This document shows, one piece after another, positions 50,827 to 58,784 of a stretch of 64,000 bases of DNA. The notes under the pieces are model-generated. The model did no database searches and had not been told where the DNA came from. It saw only the letters and a program-made list of their open reading frames with translations. Both the position numbers and the translations under genes were made by a program. Position 1 is the stretch's first letter. The number at the start of each line of letters is the position of its first letter. This DNA is from an uncultured Bacillota bacterium (lineage in GTDB: Bacteria; Bacillota; Clostridia; Oscillospirales; Oscillospiraceae), in assembly GCA_947426945.1 (NCBI GenBank), contig CANEFX010000007.1, forward strand, positions 1-64,000. The letters are read 5' to 3'.

Positions 50827-50839
50827 GGAGGGGACGGAA

Positions 50840-51184
50840 ATGGAGTGGAAGCTGAGCCGGGGGGACTATGTGCCCGACGGCGCGGGCGGGCTGACCGCCC
50901 TGAGCGGAGGAGAGGAGCTGCTGGCCCGGGTGCTGTTCCGCCTGACCGCCCGGCGGGGGGCGCTGCCCTTTCTGCCTGAGCTGGGCAGCCGGCTGTATCT
51001 GCTGGGACGGGAGAGACCCTCCGCACGGCAGGCCCTGGCCGTCCAATATGTGACCGAGGCCCTCCGGGAGGAGGAGGGGCTGTCGGTACAGAGGGTGGAG
51101 CTGGCTGAGGACGGGGAAGCGGGCTGGCTGACCGTATATCTGGACTGGCGGGGGGAGGAGCTGACGGCCCGGCTCAGGGTGTAA
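50840..51184 (+). CDS. Baseplate wedge protein, gp25/GpW-like (XkdS)
   Basis: The 114-residue protein has the gp25-like core FRLTARRGALPFLPELGSRL, YVTEALREEEGLSVQRVEL and ends in a strand. gp25 members are lysozyme-like-fold wedge proteins that trigger sheath polymerisation. ATG 50840 follows AAGGAGGGG. It is 11 bases before the baseplate J gene. Confidence 0.85.
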   Translation: MEWKLSRGDYVPDGAGGLTALSGGEELLARVLFRLTARRGALPFLPELGSRLYLLGRERPSARQALAVQYVTEALREEEGLSVQRVELAEDGEAGWLTVYLDWRGEELTARLRV

Positions 51185-51195
51185 AGGAGATAAAA

Positions 51196-52251
51196 ATGAA
51201 AACTGCAGACGAGATTTATCAGGAGATGCTGGCCGGCTTCGGGGCACGGACGGGGCTGGAGCCCCGGGAGGGCTGCGACCTGTCCGCCCGGCTCTACGCC
51301 GCGGCCGCCCAGGTGTGCGCGCTGTATATTCAGGCGGACTGGGTGGTCCGGCAGGCCTTTCCCCAGACGGCGGAGGGGGAATACCTGGATCTCCACGCCA
51401 GGCTGCGGGGACTGGAGCGCAAAAAGCCGGTGACCGCCCGGGGGACGGTGCGCTTCCGGGTGGAGGAGGCCTCCGACGTTCCCAGGAGCATCCCAAAGGG
51501 GACAGTGTGCATGACGGCGGGACTGATTCGCTTTGAGACGGAGGAGGACGCCGCTCTGGCGGCAGGCGGGCTGACAGCTGACGTTCCGGTTCGGGCGCTG
51601 GAGGCCGGGGCGGCGGGCAATGTGGCCGCCGGGACCATCGTGTCCATGGCGGTGGCGCCCATGGGGATCGCCGCCTGCTCCAACCTCCAGGCCTGCGCCG
51701 GAGGCGCGGACAGGGAGGAGGACGCTTCCCTGCGGGAGCGGGTGCTGGATACCTTTAAACGGCTGCCCAACGGGGCGAACGCCGCCTTTTATGAGAAGGA
51801 AGCCCTGTCCTTTGACCAGGTGGCCGCCGCGGCGGTGATCTCCAGGCCCAGGGGGGTGGGGTCGGTGGACGTGGTGCCCGCCACGCTGGCCGGGGCGCCC
51901 GACGGGGCGCTGCTGAAGCAGCTCCAGGACTATTTTGAGCAGCGGCGGGAGATCGCCGTGGACGTGAAGGTGCGGGCGCCCGAAACGGTGACGGTGCATG
52001 TCCGGGTCCAGGTGAAGCCGGAGGAGGGACGGAACGGACAGGAGGTGCTGGACCGGACGGCGGCGGCGGTCCGGGGCTGGTTTACTGGAAAGCTGCTGGG
52101 ACAGGATATCCTGCTGGCCCGGTTGGGCCACCTGGTCTACAGCTGCGACGGGGTGGCCAATTACGAGATTCTCTCTCCGGCGGCGGATATTTCCGTGGCC
52201 AGGGACCGGCTGCCCGTGCTGGGGACGCTGAGCGTGGAGGCGAAAGCATGA
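51196..52251 (+). CDS. Baseplate J-like protein (XkdT)
   Basis: The 351-residue protein has the baseplate J pattern: QADWVVRQAFPQTAEGEYLDL, ARLRGLERKKPVTARGTVRF, IPKGTVCMTAGLIRFETEED, then RERVLDTFKRLPNGANAAFY and PRGVGSVDVVPATLAGAP. It forms the baseplate wedge that joins the sheath. Its stop overlaps the start of the last gene. All domains appear intact. Confidence 0.92.
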   Translation: MKTADEIYQEMLAGFGARTGLEPREGCDLSARLYAAAAQVCALYIQADWVVRQAFPQTAEGEYLDLHARLRGLERKKPVTARGTVRFRVEEASDVPRSIPKGTVCMTAGLIRFETEEDAALAAGGLTADVPVRALEAGAAGNVAAGTIVSMAVAPMGIAACSNLQACAGGADREEDASLRERVLDTFKRLPNGANAAFYEKEALSFDQVAAAAVISRPRGVGSVDVVPATLAGAPDGALLKQLQDYFEQRREIAVDVKVRAPETVTVHVRVQVKPEEGRNGQEVLDRTAAAVRGWFTGKLLGQDILLARLGHLVYSCDGVANYEILSPAADISVARDRLPVLGTLSVEAKA

Positions 52252-52817
52252 GCTACGCCCGGTATCTGAGAGACCTGCTGCGTCCCCTGGGGGTCTATAA
52301 TCTGGAGGCCCCCTTTAATGGCGGGGAGCTGGATGTGCAGGGGGAGGCCCTGGACGGGGTGTTGGCCCGGCTGGAGGAGATACAGCGGGAGACCTCTTTG
52401 ACTACGGCGGAGAGCTGGGGACTGGAAAAGACCGCCTCCCTCTTTGCACGCCGCCCGGTGGCCGCCCAGCCCAGACAGCTGGCCGCCGCCCTGGCCGCTC
52501 TGCTGCGCATCGGCGGAGACAGCTTTACCTTGGCCGCCATCAACGATACCATCTCCGGCTGCGGCGTTCCGGCCGTGGTGAAGGAGCTGGCAAGGGAACA
52601 GGTGTCCGTCTCCTTCCCCGGTGTGGCCGGGGAGCCGGACAGCTTTCAGGAGCTGAAAAAAATCATTGAGGATATCCTCCCCGCTCATCTGGGAATTGAG
52701 TACGATTTCTGGTACCTTACCTGGGCGGAACTGGAGGCCAGCTTCCCCAGCTGGCGGTCCATTGAGGTCCTGGACCTGTCCTGGGAGAAGCTGGAGACCG
52801 CCGTAGAGTATCTGTAA
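52248..52817 (+). CDS. Tail protein I-like (XkdU/YmfQ)
   Basis: The 189-residue protein begins MSYARYLRDLLRPLGVYNLE and has the YmfQ/DUF2313 pattern with helical N-terminus, RQLAAALAALLRIGGDSFTL, and a C-terminal EDILPAHLGIEYDFWYLTWAEL. In PBSX it follows XkdT, before tail fibre genes. Here no fibre gene follows and the cluster ends in a hairpin. Confidence 0.88.
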   Translation: MSYARYLRDLLRPLGVYNLEAPFNGGELDVQGEALDGVLARLEEIQRETSLTTAESWGLEKTASLFARRPVAAQPRQLAAALAALLRIGGDSFTLAAINDTISGCGVPAVVKELAREQVSVSFPGVAGEPDSFQELKKIIEDILPAHLGIEYDFWYLTWAELEASFPSWRSIEVLDLSWEKLETAVEYL

Positions 52818-52827
52818 GGGAAACAAA

Positions 52828-52869
52828 ACCCGCCGAAGGCCTTTGAGAATCAAGGGCCTTCGGCGGGTT
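52828..52869. terminator. Terminator hairpin at the end of the tail module
   Basis: AACCCGCCGAAGGCC pairs with GGCCTTCGGCGGGTT. On the minus strand it is followed by TTGTTT, on the plus strand only by GTCAACC, so it works best for the convergent gene at 52953-53387. The remaining bases to 52952 show nothing else. Confidence 0.7.
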
Positions 52870-52952
52870 GTCAACCGATTAACGGGGAAGGACGCGCGTT
52901 GCGCGCCCAACAGGATTTTGAACGCTGGAAGCGCGCAGGCGGGCCGGTATGC

Positions 52953-53387
52953 CTATAAAAAAGAACGAATGTCGGCGGTCAACTGTTCCTCCAGGCGGAT
53001 CAGGCGCCTGGCAATGTCTTTTGACACCTCATCCGCCGCCTTGTACTGGTTCAGATACCGGTTAAGGGATTTCACCCCCATGTTGCAGCCGTCTGTCATA
53101 AGGTCTGCAATGGTTGCATCGGAATTGTCCATGGCCAGCTTCGCGTTCGTTTTGATCCACGACATGCTTTTGGCCATGGGATTGGGGTTTTTCCCGTCGT
53201 CGTGGCAGCGGACCAACAGTTCTTTGATTTCTTTACCGAGTTTATTGTGCTCGGACATGCAGTTTGTCAGACAGCGCCTCAGCTCGTCTGCGTGCGTGTA
53301 TTCCAGGACCTCTCCGATGGACGAAACACCCATTTTTACGCCCGCGTCGCACTCCTGCAGTAATTTTACCGTATCCTGTTTTACCAT
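52953..53387 (-). CDS. Helical protein of unknown function
   Basis: The 144-residue protein, MVKQDTVKLLQECDAGVKMG, is almost entirely helical with periodic charged residues and His/Glu/Asp that recall a ferritin-like four-helix bundle (ADELRRCLTNCMSEHNKLGKE, then CNMGVKSLNRYLNQYK). The metal-ligand set of ferritin (ExxH pairs) is not obvious. ATG 53387 follows AAAGGAG at 9 bases; an earlier start is not supported. I do not know its function. It sits just outside the phage-like cluster and is divergent from the PilZ gene. Confidence 0.7.
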   Translation of the reverse strand: MVKQDTVKLLQECDAGVKMGVSSIGEVLEYTHADELRRCLTNCMSEHNKLGKEIKELLVRCHDDGKNPNPMAKSMSWIKTNAKLAMDNSDATIADLMTDGCNMGVKSLNRYLNQYKAADEVSKDIARRLIRLEEQLTADIRSFL

Positions 53388-53480
53388 GGGAACCACGCTC
53401 CTTTCTGATCCGGTGATGCAGTCATAGTGTGTCCAGAAAGCTTGATATAAATCATGGGCCTGAAAGAATAAACTCTCCGG

Positions 53481-53510
53481 TTGACACCCCGCCGGCCAGC
53501 CATGTATAAT
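53481..53510 (+). promoter_or_regulatory. Promoter of the PilZ gene
   Basis: TTGACA (53481-53486) and TATAAT (53505-53510) are 18 bases apart, about 100 bases upstream of the PilZ start. Confidence 0.75.
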
Positions 53511-53614
53511 CAATATCGGTACGGTTGAAACGATCAGGTCCGTTCTGTTTCTTCAGAACACATGCGGATAAAATTGTCCGCGGCCTTATTTTTAAGGATA
53601 GGAGATACACGGCA

Positions 53615-53992
53615 ATGGAAGAGCGCAGAAAACACAGCAGAGTTACCGTAAATGAACATGTGTGGATATGTGATTTTGGCGAGGATACCACTCCGGCCAA
53701 CTTGAGGGACTGCCTGATCGTGGATATCAGCGAGGGAGGGGCGTGTATTCAGTGCTCGGCCTGCTATGAGGAGGGCCAGCCGCTGGCGTTTACATATCAG
53801 GATTTTATTCGGGACGGGCTGCGCCCGGTGGTCGGCGTGGTAATGTGGAGCAGGCGGCATTCCGGAACGGACTACCGGCATGGCATCAAGTTCCTTGGGC
53901 TGAGCACCCAGATGCTCCATAAAATTCAGGAGCAGGTTGTCCTGACGGGGGAAGGGTCGAACGAGGCCAGTGAGAGGCAGCGGCAGAAATAG
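53615..53992 (+). CDS. PilZ-domain protein (c-di-GMP receptor)
   Basis: The 125-residue single-domain protein has the two c-di-GMP-binding motifs: RxxxR in EERRKHSRV at the start and DxSxxG in VDISEGGACI. Both are intact, so it should bind the dinucleotide. ATG 53615 follows GGATAGGAGATACA. No partner gene is adjacent. Its target could be motility or surface polysaccharide; this is not visible here. Confidence 0.88.
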   Translation: MEERRKHSRVTVNEHVWICDFGEDTTPANLRDCLIVDISEGGACIQCSACYEEGQPLAFTYQDFIRDGLRPVVGVVMWSRRHSGTDYRHGIKFLGLSTQMLHKIQEQVVLTGEGSNEASERQRQK

Positions 53993-54004
53993 TGACAGTT
54001 GACT

Positions 54005-54045
54005 AAAAAATCCGCCGCGAACGATAATAACGTCCGCGGCGGATT
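54005..54045 (-). terminator. Second terminator downstream of tRNA-Gly (also ends the PilZ gene)
   Basis: AATCCGCCGCG and CGCGGCGGATT form an 11-bp stem followed by TTTTTTAG on the minus strand. It corresponds in position to the 32368-32404 hairpin of the tRNA-Ser copy, but has a different sequence. Confidence 0.75.
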
Positions 54046-54167
54046 GGAGCAGATGCCCAGTTTAGAGGCCTCGGTTTTCAGGGCTGCACCCAAAAGCAAA
54101 TCGAAGCCCAGCGAAGCGGGTTCGATTTGGAAGGGAGGAGCAGCGAAATGAGCGCGCTCTGGCTTTT
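54046..54167 (-). ncRNA. Structured module after tRNA-Gly, second copy
   Basis: It matches the module at 32405-32526: the TGCYCAGTTTAGAxGC start, a central hairpin with CAAATCGAA (54097-54105) and TTCGATTTG (54121-54129) around CCC-AGCGAAGC-GGG, and GGAGGAGC-GC-GAATGAGCGCGCTCT before the terminator. Compared with the first copy, three stem pairs differ with both partners changed. Transcription from the tRNA promoter is likely. Confidence 0.5.
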
Positions 54168-54205
54168 AAAAAAGTCGGAGCAAGCGATATACAGCTTGCT
54201 CCGAC
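54168..54205 (-). terminator. Terminator directly after tRNA-Gly
   Basis: GTCGGAGCAAGC and GCTTGCTCCGAC, then TTTTTT on the minus strand, beginning one base after the tRNA. It differs from the tRNA-Ser terminator only in the loop. Confidence 0.88.
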
Positions 54206-54206
54206 G

Positions 54207-54280
54207 TGGAGCAGGTGAAGGGAATCGAACCCTCGTGTTCAGCTTGGGAAGCTGACATTCTGCCATTGAACTACACCTGC
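54207..54280 (-). tRNA. tRNA-Gly (anticodon CCC)
   Basis: On the minus strand the acceptor arms GCAGGTG and CACCTGC pair, followed by discriminator U and encoded CCA. The anticodon arm TCAGC-TTCCCAA-GCTGA gives CCC, and the T arm is GAGGGTTCGATTCCCTT. It reads GGG. Confidence 0.95.
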
Positions 54281-54369
54281 ACGTTTCAGCGCCCCTATAC
54301 TATACCATACCCGACGCCGATTTGCAAGGGAAAATTTGACGGAGCGGAAAACATTCCGCTCCGTTCCGC

Positions 54370-54990
54370 TCAGGAATCAATAAAGCTTCGGATCCGCAGC
54401 TTTACGCCCAGCCCCGCCGCAATTTTTCGGCAGTTTTCAATCTCTGCCTGGGTTTTATCCTTGTCCACAATGGTCATGACCACATTGGGGACAAAGGCGG
54501 CGGACTCCCTGGCAAAATCCAGCATGGCCTGCCAGGCGGCCTCCCCCTGGACGGGGTGGCATAAGGCCGCATAGTCGGCGGCGTTGTCGTTGTTCAGAGA
54601 GATGGACAGGGTATCGATGCGGCCCTTCAGCTCAGGGCACACGTCCCGGCCGTTGATCAGGCTGGCGTGGCCGTTGGTGTTGATGCGCACGGGAGGCAGC
54701 TTGTCTCCAAACTGCTCCTTCAGCCGGTCCACCAGCCACAGCAGGTCGTCCAGCCGGTAGGTGGGCTCGCCGTAGCCGCAGAACACGATCTCCCGATAGA
54801 AGCACACGTCCCGGCTGAGAAAGCTGTCCAGCGCCTCCTGGCGGGTAGGCTCCCGCTCCAGCCACAGGGAGTCCTCGGTGTAGATGGACCCCTGTGCCTT
54901 TCCCTGGCGCAGGCAGAATTCGCAGGCGCAGTTGCAGCGGTTGGTCAGGTTGACGTACAGCGCGCCCTCATACTCATAGGTGATGGTCAT
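54370..54990 (-). CDS. TatD-linked radical SAM protein
   Basis: The 206-residue protein has the radical SAM cluster motif near the N-terminus (TNRCNCACEFC, CxxxCxxC), the EIVFCGYGEPTYR motif and INTNGHASLI. It is compact, without auxiliary Cys clusters. Its start overlaps the TatD stop (ATGA). This pair is a recognised association in anaerobes whose substrate is unknown. It is the second gene of a two-gene leftward operon. Confidence 0.9.
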   Translation of the reverse strand: MTITYEYEGALYVNLTNRCNCACEFCLRQGKAQGSIYTEDSLWLEREPTRQEALDSFLSRDVCFYREIVFCGYGEPTYRLDDLLWLVDRLKEQFGDKLPPVRINTNGHASLINGRDVCPELKGRIDTLSISLNNDNAADYAALCHPVQGEAAWQAMLDFARESAAFVPNVVMTIVDKDKTQAEIENCRKIAAGLGVKLRIRSFIDS

Positions 54991-55766
54991 AAGGTTTCCT
55001 CCTCAATGGCAAAAAATCTCTTTCCATTCTCCAGCGTGATTCGGGCGGCCTCCTCCGGGTCCAGCCCTTTCACCCTGGCGACGGTCTCCGCCACCAGGCG
55101 GACATAGCCCGAGTCGTTCCGCCTGCCCCGGAAGGGCTCCGGAGTCAGGTAGGGGGAGTCGGTCTCGATCATAATGCGATCCATGGGCAGCCAGTCGATG
55201 ACCTCCAGGGATTTCCGGGCGTTCTTGTAGGTGATGACCCCGGTAAAGGACAGCATCCACCCCAGCCTGACCAGCGTTTTCGCGTCCTCCAGACTGCCGG
55301 AGTAGCAGTGGTACACCCCGGTGACATTGGGGTGGGCCTTCACCGCCTCCAGGCAGTCCCGGTGGGCCTCCCGGTCGTGGACGATGACGGGCAGCCCCAG
55401 CTCCTCCGCCAGCTCCAGCTGGGTGTGAAAGACCCGCTGCTGAAAGTCGTGGGGCGGGTTGTCCTTCCAGTAGTAGTCCAGGCCGATCTCCCCGACGGCC
55501 TTCACCCTGGGGTGGGCGGCCAGAGCCCGCAGGCCGTCCGCCGTGTGCTGGGAAAAGCCCTCGCAGTCGGAGGGGTGAACCCCCACGGCGGCATAGACGA
55601 AGGGGAAGCGCCCGGCCAGCTCCACCGCCGTTTTGGAGCTGGTCAGATCGCAGCCAGGGTTAAGGATCAGCTCCACCCCCCGCTCCGGCATGGATGAGAG
55701 CACCTCCAGCCGGTCCGCGTTAAAGGCCCCGGAGTCGTAATGGGCGTGGGTGTCAAACAGTCGCAT
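54987..55766 (-). CDS. tatD: TatD-family metal-dependent hydrolase
   Basis: The 259-residue TIM-barrel hydrolase has the metal ligands in FDTHAHYD, GEIGLDYYW, VIVHDREAH, YHCYSG and the final Asp in ETDSPYLTPEPFRGRRN. Known members are DNases or deacylases. ATG 55766 follows AGGAGGAACCGCC. An earlier in-frame start through GC-rich leader is rejected. It is followed in the same operon by its radical SAM partner. Confidence 0.94.
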   Translation of the reverse strand: MRLFDTHAHYDSGAFNADRLEVLSSMPERGVELILNPGCDLTSSKTAVELAGRFPFVYAAVGVHPSDCEGFSQHTADGLRALAAHPRVKAVGEIGLDYYWKDNPPHDFQQRVFHTQLELAEELGLPVIVHDREAHRDCLEAVKAHPNVTGVYHCYSGSLEDAKTLVRLGWMLSFTGVITYKNARKSLEVIDWLPMDRIMIETDSPYLTPEPFRGRRNDSGYVRLVAETVARVKGLDPEEAARITLENGKRFFAIEEETL

Positions 55767-55927
55767 GGCGGTTCCTCCTGCTTTTTTTCTTATCATACCC
55801 CACCCCGGGGGAAAAATCAAGGGCCCAGAAGGGTTGACAGGGCCCGCCGTCCGGTGATAGACTCTCACGTATCAGGGAATTTTCTTTTGAAAGTCCCGAC
55901 CGAAAACATATGATGGGAGTTTATATC

Positions 55928-56740
55928 ATGCAGCTGAAGAGAGTATGCGTTCTCTATTTCAGCCCCACCGGGGGCACGGAGAGAATCGTCCGGGCGGCGG
56001 CCGGGGAGTTGGCCGGCAGGCTGGGCCTGGAGCAGGAATTTTTTGATTTTACCAGACCGGAGGGCCGTCAGGACGAATACCGCTTCGGCCCGTCGGACCT
56101 GCTGGTGATGGCCTCTCCGGTGTATGCCGGCCGCCTGCCCAACAAGCTGATGCCTGAATACAAGGCCAAGATCTTCGGGGAGGACACCCCCGCCGTACCC
56201 ATCTGTGTCTTTGGCAACCGCAGCCCCGACGAGGCCCTGCGGGAACTGGTCCTGCTGCTGGAGAGCAACGGCTTCCGGATTGCGGCGGCCGCCGCCTTTG
56301 CCGGGCGGCACGCCTTCTCCGACAGGGTGGGCGCTGGGCGGCCCGACGGGGACGATATGGAGGAGATCGCCGCTTTCGCCGCCAAAGCGGCGGAAAAGCT
56401 GGCCGGAGATTCCCTGCCCCCGCTGGAGATGGACCGGAGTGAGATCGGCCCCTACTACACCCCGCTGAAGGAGGACGGAACCCCCGCCAAATTCCTCAAG
56501 GCCAAGCCCCTCACCGACTGGAGCAAGTGCTCCCGCTGCGGGGCCTGCGCCCGGTTCTGCCCCATGGGCAGCATCGACCGGGAGACCATGGAGGCTGTGG
56601 GACTGTGTATCAAGTGTCAGGCCTGCGTGCGCAAGTGCACCCGCCATGCCAAGTACTTTGAGGACCCGGATTTCCTCTCCCATGTGGCCATGCTGGAGCA
56701 GAACTACACCCGCCGGGCGGAAAACATTACCCTGCTTTGA
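55928..56740 (+). CDS. EFR1-type flavodoxin-ferredoxin fusion
   Basis: The 270-residue protein has an N-terminal flavodoxin domain with the FMN phosphate loop SPTGGTERIVRAA and ASPVYAGRLPNKL. A C-terminal pair of 4Fe-4S motifs (CSRCGACARFCPMG, CIKCQACVRKCTRHA) follows. It shuttles electrons; this single-chain type is common in anaerobes. ATG 55928 is placed 8 bases after GGGAG. It is a monocistronic gene, convergent with the next. Confidence 0.92.
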   Translation: MQLKRVCVLYFSPTGGTERIVRAAAGELAGRLGLEQEFFDFTRPEGRQDEYRFGPSDLLVMASPVYAGRLPNKLMPEYKAKIFGEDTPAVPICVFGNRSPDEALRELVLLLESNGFRIAAAAAFAGRHAFSDRVGAGRPDGDDMEEIAAFAAKAAEKLAGDSLPPLEMDRSEIGPYYTPLKEDGTPAKFLKAKPLTDWSKCSRCGACARFCPMGSIDRETMEAVGLCIKCQACVRKCTRHAKYFEDPDFLSHVAMLEQNYTRRAENITLL

Positions 56741-56754
56741 GCTCCGATTCCATA

Positions 56755-56796
56755 AAAAAGGCACGCCGCCGGTCAGATCCGGCGGCGTGTTTTTGC
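56755..56796. terminator. Bidirectional terminator
   Basis: CACGCCGCCGG and CCGGCGGCGTG enclose a 6-base loop, with TTTTTG on the plus strand and TTTTTT on the minus strand. It overlaps the final codons of the convergent gene at 56773. Confidence 0.9.
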
Positions 56797-57330
56797 TTTC
56801 TCCTTTGCAATTAAAAACTCACAGGATAAATAAAATTCATTGAAATCATCATCGTACACAGTAATTGTAAATCTATAATTTCCTGGACTAATTACCTGAT
56901 AAATACCTGTCCAAACGGAAATAGTTGCAGTGCGACCAGGAAATAAATGCCATTGCATCGATGGCATAACTAAATCGGTCCTATTTTTTCCTAAAGGCAC
57001 ACTATACCATATTCCATCAATTTCCACCTCCAAATCAGTCTCTCTATCTTCACCAGCTTTCTCATCAAAATTTAAATTTCTTCTCCAATACCATTCCTTA
57101 GCACTTCCGTTTTCTATCACAAATTCGAGTGGTTCTGTTCCATTCATAGTTCTTCCGCTAGAGATCGAAACGCCAAAATTACTCATAGGATACCCGCTCT
57201 GATTTTCTGATACATATAAATCGTCTTTTGTTAACCCTCCCTCTTGTTCGATTACTTCATAGTTAAATAATAACACCCCCAAAAACAAACATATACTAAG
57301 TCCCCCGCCAATTACAAATTTTTTCATCAT
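56773..57330 (-). CDS. Exported protein with Ig-like beta fold
   Basis: The protein of 184-185 residues has one N-terminal hydrophobic segment (VIGGGLSICLFLGVLLFNYEV) and an outside domain of beta strands (VSISSGRTMNGTEPLEFVIENG, GRTATISVWTG, PGNYRFTITVYDD). This is the pattern of bacterial Ig-like immunoglobulin folds that end in a conserved YRFT-like strand. Base composition is far more AT-rich than both neighbours, which suggests recent transfer. The last residues AKTRRRI come from the terminator hairpin. Function is unknown. Confidence 0.75.
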   Translation of the reverse strand: MMKKFVIGGGLSICLFLGVLLFNYEVIEQEGGLTKDDLYVSENQSGYPMSNFGVSISSGRTMNGTEPLEFVIENGSAKEWYWRRNLNFDEKAGEDRETDLEVEIDGIWYSVPLGKNRTDLVMPSMQWHLFPGRTATISVWTGIYQVISPGNYRFTITVYDDDFNEFYLSCEFLIAKEKAKTRRRI

Positions 57331-57436
57331 TTTATCATTTCCTCATTATCACAAATATATAAATATTATCCATCCCTTTTTATGAATTATATCATAGCAT
57401 CCGCGTCTATTCAATAGCAATTTTCAAAATTAACCG

Positions 57437-57540
57437 CTGTCTTTTCCCCCGGGCGGCGGCAAAAAAGCCCTGTTCCTCATAGTAGCGGATGTTGGCCCGG
57501 GTCAGTCCGGTGCGGGCCTCCACGTCCTTTGATCGTCATG
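57437..57540 (-). pseudogene. Partial, frameshifted copy of the MerR gene start
   Basis: On the minus strand the stretch begins ATGACGATCAAAG and then, one frame off, encodes VEARTGLTRANIRYYEEQGFF, matching the N-terminus of the complete MerR-RDD gene immediately upstream (57555-58550). A one-base insertion breaks it after four codons and it ends after about 30 residues. It is a decayed partial duplicate. From 57331 to 57436 the sequence is AT-rich with no gene. Confidence 0.75.
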
Positions 57541-57554
57541 CCGTATTTCCAAAT

Positions 57555-58550
57555 TTACAGCCCGCAGGGCAGGGCGTAGGAGAACCAGAAGCAGAACGCA
57601 GCCAGCAGCCCGGCGGCCACCACCTTGGGCTTTGCCTCCTCCCGCTCCCAGAAGGTTTTGTCCCGGGTGCTGCCGTCCAGATAGAGCTCGTTATCCTTCT
57701 GCCAGAAAAAGAAGCTTTTTTCGATCTGGGCGCTGGCCTCGCCCCCGAACTGCCAGGATACTAAAGCAATCATGGCTATGGCACGGATATATCCCTTCAT
57801 CGTGTAGCCGATCATCCCGTGTACGCCGACCAGGGTATAAACCGCGAACACAGCCGTCACCCAGAAGGTGCGGCAGGCCGCCTCCCCCAGCGTGAAGAAG
57901 CTGCCATCCTCCCGCAGGAGCTTCATGCCCAGCAGGTTTTTTCCCGGAGTGGCCCCGGTGAAGTGGAGCAGCAGCGTCTCAGACACAAGCATCAGTCCGA
58001 AGGATATACAGGCGGCGGTCAGATAGGTGCCCTCCGGGAGGGGGAGGCCCAGGTGCGCTCCAGCCATCCATCCCAGCCTGACCAGGGTGAGCCAGATCAG
58101 CCAGTCCAGCTCCCGGGCGCAGTACCGCCGCAGGGCGAAGGGCCTCCGGGGAAGTCGGTCCTCCTTCAGAACCGGCCTCTTCTCCCCCTGCTCCAGCCGG
58201 TCCAGATAGCGCCGGGGGTCCAGGGTGGCGAAGTCCGCCCTCTCCTCCCGCAGCTCCCGGCACAGCCGGGCTGCCCGGTCCAGGGTGAGCTGTTCCCGAT
58301 CCAGCTCCTCCTCCCGGCGTGCCAGCGCCGTCTCCAGCCGCTGGTCCCCCCGCTGGAGGTCCCGGATATCCTCCAGGGAAAAGCCCAGCTGTCGGAACAG
58401 CTTTATCTTTAATAAGGTCTCAACATTCTCTCCCGAGTAGTCCCGGTAGCCGTTCTCCCCCCGGGCGGGAGAGAAAAAGCCCTCTCCCTCGTAGTAGCGG
58501 ATGTTGGCACGGGTCAGCCCGGTGCGGGCCTCCACCTCTTTGATCGTCAT
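57555..58550 (-). CDS. MerR-family regulator fused to an RDD membrane domain
   Basis: The 331-residue protein starts with a MerR helix-turn-helix (MTIKEVEARTGLTRANIRYY), the wing, and a coiled-coil (SLEDIRDLQRGDQRLETALA). After about residue 125 comes an RDD-type membrane domain with several spans (LIWLTLVRLGWMAG, ISFGLMLVSETLLL, GATPGKNLLGMKLLREDG, VIAMIALVSWQ-like segments). ATG 58550 follows GAGGGGGCAGTT. Such a fusion would place DNA binding at the membrane. It is monocistronic and is followed by a decayed partial copy of itself. Confidence 0.85.
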   Translation of the reverse strand: MTIKEVEARTGLTRANIRYYEGEGFFSPARGENGYRDYSGENVETLLKIKLFRQLGFSLEDIRDLQRGDQRLETALARREEELDREQLTLDRAARLCRELREERADFATLDPRRYLDRLEQGEKRPVLKEDRLPRRPFALRRYCARELDWLIWLTLVRLGWMAGAHLGLPLPEGTYLTAACISFGLMLVSETLLLHFTGATPGKNLLGMKLLREDGSFFTLGEAACRTFWVTAVFAVYTLVGVHGMIGYTMKGYIRAIAMIALVSWQFGGEASAQIEKSFFFWQKDNELYLDGSTRDKTFWEREEAKPKVVAAGLLAAFCFWFSYALPCGL

Positions 58551-58582
58551 AACTGCCCCCTCTTTCTCTTGAATGTGAGGCG

Positions 58583-58613
58583 AGTATACACTATCAAGCC
58601 GCTTTACAGTCAA
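58583..58613 (-). promoter_or_regulatory. MerR-type promoter with 19-base spacer
   Basis: On the minus strand TTGACT (58613-58608) and TATACT (58588-58583) are separated by 19 bases, the stretched spacing activated by MerR proteins. It lies 33 bases before the MerR-RDD start, so autoregulation is likely. Confidence 0.65.
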
Positions 58614-58784
58614 TACCCTTGGGGAAAAATGACGGAGGCGTCCTCCGCTGTCCATCCCCCTTACCCCCCTCTGTATGGCAATTCTATGCAGGTTCCCCAA
58701 CCTCTTCGGCCAAAATTCGCTGGTTTTTATTTTTTACACAAAATATTGAAGAAAAAACTGTACAAATTGACAGGGCTGTCCCAC

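Larger units (their letters stand above)
40546..52817 (+). mobile_element. Compact head and contractile-tail gene cluster, GTA-like
   Basis: Seventeen plus-strand genes run almost without gaps from a packaging gene to a tail protein I homologue. Head: small packaging protein, large terminase, portal, protease, capsid, two connectors. Tail: minor tail protein, sheath, tube, chaperone, LysM protein, hub, spike, gp25-like, baseplate J, tail protein I. There is no integrase, repressor, replication, holin, lysin, tail fibre or full-size tape-measure gene in the 12.3 kb. The flanks are chromosomal genes with no visible attachment site. This is unlike an intact prophage and suggests a domesticated element. 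Confidence 0.7.

Noticed and set aside
53510-53615. Possible c-di-GMP riboswitch in the PilZ leader
   Set aside because: The leader of about 100 bases shows no conserved GEMM core or tetraloop receptor that I can recognise.
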